Source: Podospora pseudocomata
Taxonomy: Eukaryota; Ascomycota; Sordariomycetes; Sordariales; Podosporaceae
Reading direction: 5' to 3'
NCBI RefSeq assembly: GCF_035222375.1
Contig: NW_026946363.1
Coordinates: 2,046,001 to 2,110,000, forward strand
DNA: 64,000 nt
The notes beneath the pieces are model-generated. The model was not told the DNA's origin and searched no databases. It was given only the letters and a program-made list of their open reading frames with translations. Positions 54,955 through 64,000 of the stretch are shown piece by piece. Positions within the stretch are counted from its first letter, which is position 1, and each line of letters opens with the position of its first letter. Both the position numbers and the translations under genes were made by a program.

Positions 54955-57072
54955 CGCTTCCCTAAAACGGCCACAAACCCACTTAAACGGGCAGCGGCGG
55001 CGGCCTTTCGGCAGGCAACGACGCACCGACCAACGGTTGGTTTTGGTTGTGTTGGCGGGAGGGGTGCGGTCACCTGTCACCCGATCAAAAGCTACAACCA
55101 CAACCTGTTCCTGGTCGTGTCACCCAGGGGCTGCTAGGTTGTTTGAAATGATAGTTTGATCGGATTTTTGAGTGTGGGATAGGTCAAAAGAGATGGGTCT
55201 TTTGTTTTGTCCGACTGTTGGGCTCTGGATAATTATCTACCGACCGTTACAACCACAGGGCAGTTGGGCGTTCGTTGGCCTGCGGCCCCTCCAAGTCAAC
55301 CGTCCGCAATGGTACCCCAGCCGCAAACGGGAACTAAAGCTTCAGGATCGATATTTCGGAAATGAATGAACAAAGGTAAACAACAAAAAAGTAGATGAAC
55401 GAGCCGCTGCTGGATCAGAGATTACATCCTTCAGAGGCATGGCTGGCTGTTCGATATCTCTGCATATCCTTGTGGTGGTTCGTGCTGCTGTCGAGAGAAG
55501 AGAAGCAACCAAGATCACCCACCGTGGGCAAGCCTCAACGACTACCAACTCTAGTTTATATATCCTGCAGTCCCTCCCCTACCATTCCACCGGGGACTTA
55601 CCACCATCTCCATGGTCCCCGGGTGAATGGGGTTTGGGTTTCTGGTTTTCCACCTTGCTTGTACGTACATATAACTACCCACACCAGCACACTACACTAT
55701 GCACATCCGGGGAGCATAAGCGGATGGGCAGTGATGATCCCCCCGAGCCGCCCACATGGACCCCCTCCCTTTTCATCACCGCCCAACCGAACTGGCACGC
55801 ACACACACCCTGGGATGGATAGGTAACTTGATTTGAGCAATCTTGGTCTCCATTACCGGCGTTGCATCGGGTTGGTATAGCTCGTACGATGTATACCCTC
55901 CTACCTTCACAATCGAAAGGATTCGACCACCTACTTCTGTACGGAGTGTTTAGACAGAGCTATCCCCAGGTTGAGTTGCAGATGCGAGGTGCTGATCCCA
56001 TGCTGGGTGGCCACCCTTGATGGGCTGAAAATTCACAGTTTGTTGAGGTGAGACATGTTCTTCACAAGCGGCCGTCTTCTTCTATGGTGTAGAGTGGAGT
56101 TCGGGATAGTGTTGGAGTGTGAATAAGGGTCCCTTTCAAGCTTGCTAGTCGCCAAGCCCGATGGGCATAGCAGGCATGACTCCATGAGGGGTAATGACGA
56201 TGTGTTCCCGGATCCGATGCGACGGTATTTGACTACACTATGCTTTTGACAAAACGGCGGTTAGGTATTCCCGGTTCTTGAAGAAGGATCGCTTCACCAC
56301 ATGATCGCAGTTGTCAAGGGACCTTCAACCAGGAGAATAAACCCTTAAGGTGGTGACACGGCATGTGTGTGCAACTGCCGGAGGCGTAGTACCGCGGTTT
56401 GCTTTCCTGGCTCCGATCTCGACATATACTGGTTTTGTTTCCCTTAACACCATGAACCTGGAAGTTATATCGGATGGTGTATGTATGCATTCTTGCGCGT
56501 GTTGTGTGAGTGGGACCTGCAAAATGCAGGTTCAACTCCCACATCAAGCAGCACATGGTTCCTGGGTTGGGTTACAAAGTCAAATCAGTACCCCGTAGGC
56601 GATGGCCAAAAAGCAAGGCACGAAGCGCCCCAAAGCAGCCAAGAAGGAAGATTTAATATCAGAATGGCTCACCTGCTCACACCGGTCAAGGTGTGTGTGT
56701 GTGTGGGTTTCATTACTTACGAGGAATCTCTTTTCTTGGTGAAGCTCCTCGTGATCAGTTTGATGGTGAGGTGATGTTGCGGTTCTTGCGGTGGTTGGAA
56801 TCAGGACAAACAAGCAAAGCACACAAAAAGGAGCTAGAGATATTGCCAAAAGCTTGCCATTATAGTATACCTTACGTCCCAACTCATATCCACCTCATTA
56901 TCATAACTCATCTCTTTGATGTAAACCCCTCCCCCCCATCCCCACCTCCTTCAAATAAAGCCGAAATTGCAAAACGTTCAACAAGTCGTGAACAAAATGT
57001 GGTATCAGTGCAGATTGACAGTAGAAAGCAAGAGAAAGAAAAATTCCAGACAAACACTCCCACACCCTCTGT
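54955..57072. other. Intergenic region, no gene seen
   Basis: About 2.1 kb between the ATG22 start and the DUF3602 gene. Frames such as 55395-55826 plus have no ATG in good context or protein-like composition. A notable imperfect hairpin lies at 56510-56542. The first part must hold the ATG22 promoter. Confidence 0.55.
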
Positions 57073-57760
57073 CTATTTCTTGAACACTCCCAAAATCTTC
57101 CTCTTCAGTCTGTCCGCCAAACCGACAGGGTTCGTCTCCCCGTCCACCACCTTCTTGGCGTGCTCCTTGGAGGCATCCTTGTACTCGTTACCAGCACCGC
57201 CGCGGCCAGTGTGGTAGTCCGTGTCCTGGGATGGACGAATGGCAGCCTCGGGAACCAAGTCCTTGTCGGCACGGACGGTCTGCTTCTTGCCAGTGTCGGC
57301 GATGTTGGCGGCGCCTTTGGAAATTCTCAAGTTAGCCCTTTTGTTCTGTTCGGGTCATCTTGTGTGTGGAGAAAGAAAGCCTTATCGTCCTGCCGAGCCT
57401 TGGCGTAGGCCCCGTGGGGGAGGCAGCAGGGGTGCTGGGTCGAGGTCGATAAGGCTAGCATGACACCACCTCGACCACCATCATCATCACCAGAGTGTTG
57501 TTTTGTCCCTTTGTTTGATTGTAGGGGGAGGAAGACAAGTGGACAGCGATGTTGATGGCGTGGGTCATGGGCTATATCCTAGATGATGTATGGGACAAAA
57601 GAGGCCGAAGCTTACCTCCACGACCAGTGCTGAAAGCTCCATCGCCATGGCTGCCCTCGGCGCCAACACGGACGACCTCTCCGTCGACGTACTTGGTGTC
57701 ATCGGGGTTGATGTTGCCGGCGCCACCGCGGCCATGGGAAACTTCAGGAGGAGCGGCCAT
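57073..57760 (-). CDS. DUF3602/PAR32-like protein with GRGGAGN motifs
   Basis: Two exons: 57760-57616 and 57314-57073 (128 codons), joined across a 301-nt intron (donor GTAAGC, acceptor AAAG). Three copies of the family motif are visible: SHGRGGAGNIN near the N terminus, STGRG|GAANI split by the intron, and HTGRGGAGNEY. Yeast PAR32 of this family is a TORC1-controlled inhibitor of the ammonium transporters Mep1/Mep3, and other members are small, phosphorylated and disordered. The present protein ends GLADRLKRKILGVFKK, a basic amphipathic tail that could touch membranes. The motif makes the family call good; the role is by analogy. Confidence 0.85.
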
Positions 57761-59143
57761 TTTTTGTTAGGTGTAGTCGTTGACTCGCGGTATGTGGAAC
57801 GACGAATATGTCCGGTAACCAGGTGGTGAGCTGATGTGTTTTTGGTGACAGCAACAAAAGCTGAAAAAAAAGGGAGAAAGGGAGGGTCGCAAGGGCGAGG
57901 AGATGGGATATGCGCCTTATAATGCACCCCAGCTGCACACGCACACACACACCACTCAGGTTGCTTTCGTCTCGAGGCGAACACCAAGGTAAGGTAAGTA
58001 GGCGGGTAGTGAGACCTAACGCAATAAGGGACGCCGAGCACAGGCGCTGCAGGACACTCGAACTCGATCAGGATTGGGCAGATTTGGAAAAAGGCAGCGA
58101 AAAAATCATATCATAAGATGGCTGGTTACTGGCACCTTGGTTGTACCAACTGGCGGATAGAAATGATACGGATCATCACCTTTGGAGAGAGGGAGAGATA
58201 ACACCATTGAAAAGCCAAGATCTGGAACGAAGACAGGACGGGAGCATCCCGGCTAGTTCCTGGAATGGCGAGCTAGGACAGAAGGGGAAGTATCAACCCC
58301 CACATGCTGATTTTGTGTAAGTTGTGATCATCTTTGTTAGGACTGTGAGCGGAAATGTCTGTATAAAATGACAGTACTTCTTAGATATTGGTTGAAGAGC
58401 ACAGGTCTCAGGAATAAGCTGTTATACAAACAGCGAGAGCCACAATATAATGCAATGTAATTGAACACTTGTAGTTGGAGCAACAGTAAATGCACACCAA
58501 AAACATGAGCAAAAGAATCGGCCCTAACCTGATCAGGCATGCGCCACAAACAGTGGGGAGCCACAGCTTCACCCACAGGCTGACCACTCACAACTGCTCC
58601 CTCCCAACGACACACCTAACCACATTACGTACCCGGTTCAGCCAAAGGCGCAGCTTTCTACTCACCCATTTCCGACAGAAGAAGCTCAAAGATATGGAGA
58701 TCTTCCTTCTGCATGGTTGTATCGCGCTGCATGTCGAAGTGCGGGAATGCGCCTTGTCGTGATTTAAGCTCGGCAAGGTGGAGACAGCATCTCTAAGCAT
58801 GAAAAGATTCACTATGGCAACATTCAGTTTAATGTCTACAACATGAGAGGTTATGTTTCTTTATATACCTATATGTTCCTTATCTCATTCTACCCAACCG
58901 AACTCGCTATTCAGCTCCCCAAACCTCCAGCCACGGGGTATTTCCCTTCTCCAAGAACGCCCCAGGCAATGACGTACCCAAATGGTCCAAAGATAAGATA
59001 AGAGCTTCCCATCTCAAATCTTTATGCTGATTGGTGGGCGGGGGTTTTCACATCCCCCCTTGTTCCTTGACTTACACTTAGACGCTCGTCGCACGGACCA
59101 CATCAACTTCACATGCCACCATCACCACTTCACCTCTCATCAG
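57761..59143. other. Intergenic region, no gene seen
   Basis: Between the DUF3602 gene start and the RBR ligase 3' end. Only short frames without coding character. Confidence 0.55.
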
Positions 59144-61377
59144 CTACTCTCCTCCCCCCTCTAAAATAACAACCTCCCTCTCCCTCTCCTCCATCTCCCT
59201 CAACATCCTCCCCCTCTCCTCCCAAACCAGCCTCCCCCACTCTGCCTCCATAACTTGCCTCCGTCTCAGCTCCCTAGCCTCGTGTCCTAGTTCCTGCTCA
59301 AGTTCTTCCCTCTCCCTCATTAATTCCCTCTCCTTTCCCCCCTTTTCCACAATTTGCTCCAGTTTTAACATCCCCATCTCTCTGTTTTGTGTTGATCTCA
59401 TTTTTTGGTTTAGGGTGACGTATCCAGTCTGGAGTTTCCTCTCCTCTGGTGATTTCCCTACGTCTGGGATAGAGTCAGAGGGGAATTCCCCTACTTTGAG
59501 AGAAAACTCCCTTTCGACGCCTTCGTGTTTCTTTTGAAGGGAGGCAACACCTGCAATGTGGGAGTTTTGCATGCGGGCGAGGGCGGTGGATTGGTTTAGA
59601 TTCAAGCTGCGACGGCGAAGGGCATGGGACTTGACGAGCTGGGATGTTTCGCGGGAGTGAGACGTGATTAAAATGTCAGATTGGTGGTCCGTTATCGAGG
59701 TCATGATAAAGGTGAGAAGGGAGGAGTGCTCGGATATTTGGGTCAGTCTCGCGAGTGTTGGTTCATCAGCTGGGGTGGTGGTGGGTTGTGAAGCTTGACT
59801 GCTGCTGCTGGCAGGTTCGCTCTGTTGTTGCTGTTGTTTCTCATGCCGGCGCGCGGCGGCTTTTGATTTCATCACGTCTACCTGTCTGTCTGTGCAGAAG
59901 CAAGTCTTCCACCTGGCGCCGCAGACGTAGCAGAACTGGCCGCCGCAGGGGCAGGTCATGTGTCTACATCCGGACACGTGCTCTACGACGCGTTTGCAGC
60001 GGTGGCATTTTTGCCAGCCGGACTCTTGGATGAAGGCTTTGGTGCAGAGGTAGTCTGGGTCTTGGGGGCAGTATTCGGTTTTTTTGTGGGCTTTTTGGTG
60101 GCAGGTGGGACACATTTTGTGGCCTTTGGTGCACTTGAGGTAGGGGGTGGTGGTGGTGCCTGTTTGGGGGGTGATGATGGTGGTTTTATCGTGCCATCGG
60201 CCGCAGTCGGGGATGGGGCAGTAGATTCTGTCGGTGGTTGCGTATTCGGTAGATTTTTCGTTGTAGAGTTTTCGGGTTGATCGTGAGGTGTACTTTGTGA
60301 TGGTGCGGCAGGGGATGGGGTTGAGGCAGCATTTTGGGGGGAATTGGGCTTCGGTTTGGAGGCCGGTGAGGACGAGCTGCTCGAAGCAGGGTTTGCAGTA
60401 GGTGTGGTTGCATATGGCGGCTTTTACCGAGTCTGCTCTTTTAGTGGGTTCGAGACAGGCGGTGCATTCTCTGGGTAAGAAAGTTAGTCGAGAGGAGGGA
60501 GGTTGGGTGGGAAGGATAGGTATGGGGCGTACATCTCTTCTCTAGATTCCTTGGTGCCGTCTGAGGGACGGTTGAGGGTTTTGAATGTGAGCCTGGTAAA
60601 AGCACTGGGCGATCCTGGAGTTTCCTGGTTCTTATTCTTTTCGCCGGTCTGAGATATATACCGCTCCAAGTGGCGATGAGAGAACACCCTGCGACGCCAG
60701 GACCGGGATGGCTTGAGTGTTGGTCGTTCTGGCTCGGTTTGAGCCTCGCTTGGTAGTGATTGATCCTCCACGCGAGAAGCGGGCGAAACGACCACCGCCG
60801 TTGTCAAACTCTCCGCGGGTAATTCATTTTCTTCTGTCTTTTGTTGATTTTCTGTTGCCTGTTCCTCTTCCTCCTGTCTCGTCGTGTCTTGGGCCACACG
60901 CTGGGGCAATGCCACAGCCGCCTCTTTCTCTGAACGGGCTCGTTCAAAGACTGCGTCTATCGATAATCGTACAACCGTGCGGATTGTATCTGGTATATCT
61001 TTGAGCGCGGGTGGGTACGAGGAAAGGGTTTCTGGCACGGGGTAATCGACGAGGAAGTGTTCGCCGTCATTCAATTCTTCGTTTTCAAGCTGCGGTGGTG
61101 GTAACCACGTTGTGGGTGAGTTCTGAGGAAGGCTGACAGCAATATTTGCCTGTTTTCCTTTTTCTTTGCCTTGAGCGTTCGGGGTCTCGTCTGGTGGATC
61201 TATGCGCAGCGGATCGTCGTCTCCTGGCGTGGTCTCGACATAAATAGGCCGATTCGGTCCCCTTGTCATATCTCCAACTGCAGCGAGAGCCATGGCTTGC
61301 AAAGCTGCCCACAGAATGACCTGCAGAAGTGGCAGGGTGTCTTTGTCGAAAACACCAGCCTGTAGAAGTTCTGGCAT
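59144..61377 (-). CDS. RBR (RING-between-RING) E3 ubiquitin ligase
   Basis: Two visible exons: 61377-60533 and 60470-59144 (723 codons if ATG 61377, MPELLQAGVFDKDT, is the start). The frame is open to 61428 without an ATG, so a short upstream exon is possible. RING1 reads CTACLEPTKR...CNHTYCKPCFEQLV. IBR has CPIPDCGRW...CTKGHKMCPTCHQKAH. RING2 has CHRCKRVVEHVSGCRHMTCP, CGGQFCYVCGARW and CFC; the catalytic cysteine is expected in the VSGCRHMTC loop, as in HOIP/ARIH types. The N-terminal 270 residues are disordered and acidic. The C terminus is a long Glu/Arg-rich helix (ELMREREELEQELGHEAREL) likely to be coiled coil. Many fungal RBR proteins have this shape and no assigned substrate. Confidence 0.93.
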
Positions 61378-62165
61378 TGGGTCGTTCTCGGGGATTTCGC
61401 AGATCGAGGCGATAGCTGGGCCTGGCAAGAGGACCAGAAGATAGAAAGGAAGTAAGAGGATATTTTCAAACAGAGATTAGGAGTTTGACTCTGATATTTC
61501 TTTGCTGCTCGTTTTTTGAGCCACCACGACGTGGCTTCGAGTTTTGAGGTAAGCCACAAAGTTAAGTCTCGGGTTTTGAGAACTTTATATGCTTTGTAAA
61601 GTGAGCAACGATTAGGAATTCACGACATCTTTAGAAGCGTGGTACTCCAGTGTCAGGTTATCTCGATATATAGAGAAACTAGCGGTAACCGCAGCATGCA
61701 TCCCTCGAAGCGGGTTTCCAGGCGACCTTTCGAGGCGAACCTCGTCTTGTGTGGAAGGTGACCATCCATTGGTCCAGTTTGAGCCAATCTGGTCACACTC
61801 TTTGCAGTAGGCATACCGGGAGGCTGTGTGTTTACTTGTTTGGACTTGGTCTCGATGATCGGGGCGAAGCTACATTAAAACAATGAGCTGGAATTTGTTT
61901 ATACAGAGCAAGGTTGATTCTAGCTCGAGGCTCGCTCTATTTACTACAAGAAGCTAACCAGTTCAACGTGGCAGGTCTTGGCGATTGAGAGGTCTCTGAA
62001 TGGAAATGCGGTAAGTTTGAGCTTTGAGCTCAGCCCTGGCGACCGAAGTCCCGATTATAGCTCGGTCTGCCTAGGCCGTGTGGGGCCGTCGATCTACTGC
62101 CGCTCCCGACGGAAACGCTCAATGGAGCGCCGAAGCGGCCGCTAGATTGCCGAGGTTCCACTATA
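61378..62165. other. Upstream flank of the RBR gene, up to the transposon
   Basis: No gene. A possible first exon of the RBR gene could lie between 61430 and 61560, but no start plus good donor was found. 62030-62165 is GC-rich and has repeats of GAAGCGGC type also seen near 63450-63490 inside the element to the right. Confidence 0.5.
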
Positions 62166-62515
62166 ACCGAGGGTCTGTGCGAAAGCAAGACCTCTCTCCT
62201 ACGGAGAGAGGGCCACTTTTTCACCGGACAATACATTTCGACTGGACAGTACATCTACCAAAATACACCAAAACTAAGTCTATTTTTTTTCCATTAAATC
62301 TATATATTAACTAATAGCTAAATATACCTACAATAGCTATAAATTAACTTATAAATACTAGAAACATGATAATTTAATTTAAATAACTTAAAAATATAAT
62401 AAAATTATACTGTAAATTATAAAGCTAATTAGTCATAATTTTTTTTTAATTACTATTAATTTACTATATTAATTCTAACTAAAAATATCTATTTTAGGTA
62501 GTATTAAAACATTTA

Positions 62516-63306
62516 TGTGACGAACTTCTATCCAGAACCTCTGAAAGAGATACTGGTTGAAGGCACTTCTAAACAATCCTGATTCGGTACAGCTAAATAG
62601 TGTACAACAATGGCTTGTCTCAATTACAATAGTCTGAATACCAACGATTGTGACTTATATCTATTGCATACTTGTGACGAACCCCTGTACAGAACCTCTG
62701 AAAGGGATACTGGTTGAAGGTAACTTCTGACAATTGGTTCGGTGCAGCTAAACAGTGCACAACAAGATGTCTCAATGTAAACACAAGATACCGTGAATAC
62801 AATCTGAATTGCATACTGCGGAACTGTCTACACCAGCCAGTTCCTCCGTATATATAGACCCTATGCCAAGCCTGTCACTGTCCTGGATCGATAGACTCGA
62901 CCATCGATCCTATCGATACTGTCCCTTTTGGGATTGACTCTTCTGGATCGATCCTCGATCCAATGATCCTGTTCTGATTGGTCCTTGCTCCTGTACTAAT
63001 GATTGGTCCGCGGTGCGCCCCGCGCCCCACCAAGTGTCAAGCCGTGACAATACTGCGGAACTGTCTATCTACACCAGCTAGTTCCTCTGTATATATAGAC
63101 TTTAGGACCGTGGACCGTTGACTTACAGACGGTCCTCGGTCCACTCCTGATTGGCCGATACTGGACCGTGGACCGTGAGCCCCGCCGCGGTCCCCGGTCC
63201 CTACCTCATTGGTCCGTTCTGTCTAACTGGACCGTGAGCCCCGCTCGATCGCTCAGTCCAGCCCTAATTAGTTCCCGTGACCCCACTGTATCTCAGAACC
63301 GTGACA
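62516..63306. mobile_element. Older solo-LTR fossil, split by a younger copy
   Basis: LTR-type sequence starting TGTGACGAAC and ending ACCGTGACA, interrupted at 62668-63054 by a related solo LTR. Without the insertion it is about 410 bp. It keeps a TATATA box region (near 63095) like that of the younger copy and is clearly diverged from it. No matching target duplication is left, so it is old. Family: LTR retrotransposon, clade undetermined. No internal genes; a broken fossil. Confidence 0.7.
62673..63049. mobile_element. Younger solo LTR with 5-bp target duplication ATACT
   Basis: 377 bp, TGTGACGAAC...GCCGTGACA, flanked by ATACT at 62668-62672 and 63050-63054. It contains a TATATATAG promoter-like box near 62854. 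It is inserted into the older LTR of the same family at an equivalent internal site. Solo form means the inner part was lost by LTR recombination. A fossil, younger than its host LTR because the duplication is still perfect. Confidence 0.85.
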
Positions 63307-63942
63307 CTTATTGAGAGTATATTTGTAGTGTTGTAGTTGTTTTGTGTGTTTTTTCACTATTTTATTATTCGTGTCACAGTGCCGACCAAAGACTAAGGTA
63401 AATGTTCTGTTATTGCGCAAGGGAAAGGAAAAGAGGAGCAAAGCTCCCTACGAAGCGGTATCTAAATACAGCCGAAGCGGCGCTGCTCCTCCCAAGCCTC
63501 ACACTTTGTTCTCTCATGAGCTTCGCTTTGATGCCGTGACATTACTTTTGTATTAATAAATATCAGTATAGTAATTTTAATATTAATACTGTTTATAAAA
63601 TAGTTATGAAGAAAAATTCACCTACCTAATTAAAGATAAAAAAAATCTTTTATTCATAATAATACCTATTATTTTTTAGTAGAAAACTATTATTTTTTAA
63701 GTTAATTTAGCTAGAAAAAAACAGAGATATAGGATACATTAAATTTTTTAGCTATTTAGCTCGTATTATATTATCCAGTTAAAAAAATTAACCCCCTCTC
63801 CGTAGGAGAAGGGAGCTTGCTTTCGCGCAGACCCTCGGTTAATTGTGCCATGGATTTCGACGTCATCTCATTCAAGGTGCAGCATGTCAATAATCTCAAA
63901 TCGCTCTGCATCATCCAATTGCGCTACACTCAACACCCCAAG

Positions 63943-64000
63943 ATGCGTCTCTCAGGTCTCCAAAAAGAAGTCCTCGGTCTTTATCGGCAGTGTCTTCGAG
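63943..64000 (+). CDS. SDHAF1/SDH6-like LYR protein, 5' end only
   Basis: The frame reads MRLSGLQKEVLGLYRQCLR and runs off the window. The MRLSGLQ start, the LYR tripeptide and the helix after it are the hallmark of SDHAF1 (yeast Sdh6), a small matrix protein that binds the SDHB iron-sulfur subunit and helps its cluster insertion by the HSC20 pathway. An in-frame ATG at 63850 would add 31 residues (MDFDVISFKVQHVNNLKSLC); family length favours 63943. The transposon ends only 102 bp upstream of ATG 63943. Confidence 0.82.
   Translation, partial: MRLSGLQKEVLGLYRQCLR

Larger units (their letters stand above)
62166..63839. mobile_element. DNA transposon with TIRs and TA target duplication (Tc1/mariner-like), filled with nested LTR fossils
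   Basis: The left end ACCGAGGGTCTGTGCGAAAG and the right end (reverse complement) ACCGAGGGTCTGCGCGAAAG start inverted repeats of about 50 bp. Both contain a small palindrome around TCCTACGGAGAG. TA lies directly outside each end (62164-62165 and 63840-63841), the target duplication of Tc1/mariner/pogo elements. I see no transposase frame. Inner flanks 62270-62515 and 63545-63790 are extremely AT-rich and TpA-rich, as after repeat-induced point mutation. LTR sequences were inserted later. It is probably a non-autonomous or dead copy. Confidence 0.8.

Noticed and set aside
56500-56550. tRNA-like sequence around GGTTCAACTCCCAC
   Set aside because: The supposed T stem does not pair as a T arm, and no D or acceptor stem is present; a plain hairpin fits better.

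Overview
The window looks like nuclear DNA of a filamentous ascomycete, most likely a Sordariomycete near the Sordariales. The evidence is short introns (about 48-93 nt, with one of about 300 nt) with GTAAGT/GTATGT-like donors and CTAAC-like branch points, GC-rich exons with C-ending codons, a dense mix of genes on both strands, and gene content typical of that group. All identifications come from reading the sequence; no database search was run. Splice sites were placed by eye from donor/acceptor sequence, frame continuity and family knowledge.

Layout. 1-4.6 kb has no convincing gene. 4.6-19.2 kb holds a BTB/POZ protein (-), the G-patch protein PXR1 (-), a small basic coiled-coil protein (+), the copper chaperone COX17 in three tiny exons (-), the telomere/PIKK factor TEL2 (-), the NEDD8 E1 subunit UBA3 (+) and the RNA polymerase I/III subunit RPC40 (-). 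20.1-24.6 kb holds the complex I 49 kDa subunit (+), an odd gene candidate built from 21-bp (7-residue) repeats (-) and an unknown Cys-rich protein (-). 24.6-27.1 kb is gene-poor. 27.1-45.2 kb is a housekeeping block: COQ6 (-), a DUF7053-like protein (+), a germinal-centre kinase (+), SUA5 (+), coatomer zeta (-), MCM4 (+), a PIL1/LSP1 eisosome protein (-), a His-rich protein (-), tRNA-Val(AAC) (-) and OST1 (-). 45.7-48.3 kb is a fast-evolving, repeat-rich gene region. 49-51.6 kb holds a BAH-PHD chromatin reader resembling Neurospora EPR-1 (-). 52.8-61.4 kb holds ATG22 with a 6-nt micro-exon (-), a DUF3602/PAR32-like protein (-) and an RBR ubiquitin ligase (-). The right end is a DNA transposon with TA target duplications, carrying nested solo-LTR fossils in AT-rich DNA. 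It sits about 100 bp upstream of a gene with the SDHAF1/SDH6 LYR motif that runs off the window.

Most intriguing signal. At three unrelated loci a coding-looking frame continues past an in-frame stop, and every such internal stop is TAG: two in the 45.7-47.7 kb gene, two in the BAH-PHD gene and one in the heptad-repeat gene. Sordariomycetes are known for ADAR-independent A-to-I mRNA editing in sexual tissue that prefers UAG and turns it into UGG (Trp). These loci are therefore candidates for stop-codon editing, although hidden introns or plain decay are not excluded.
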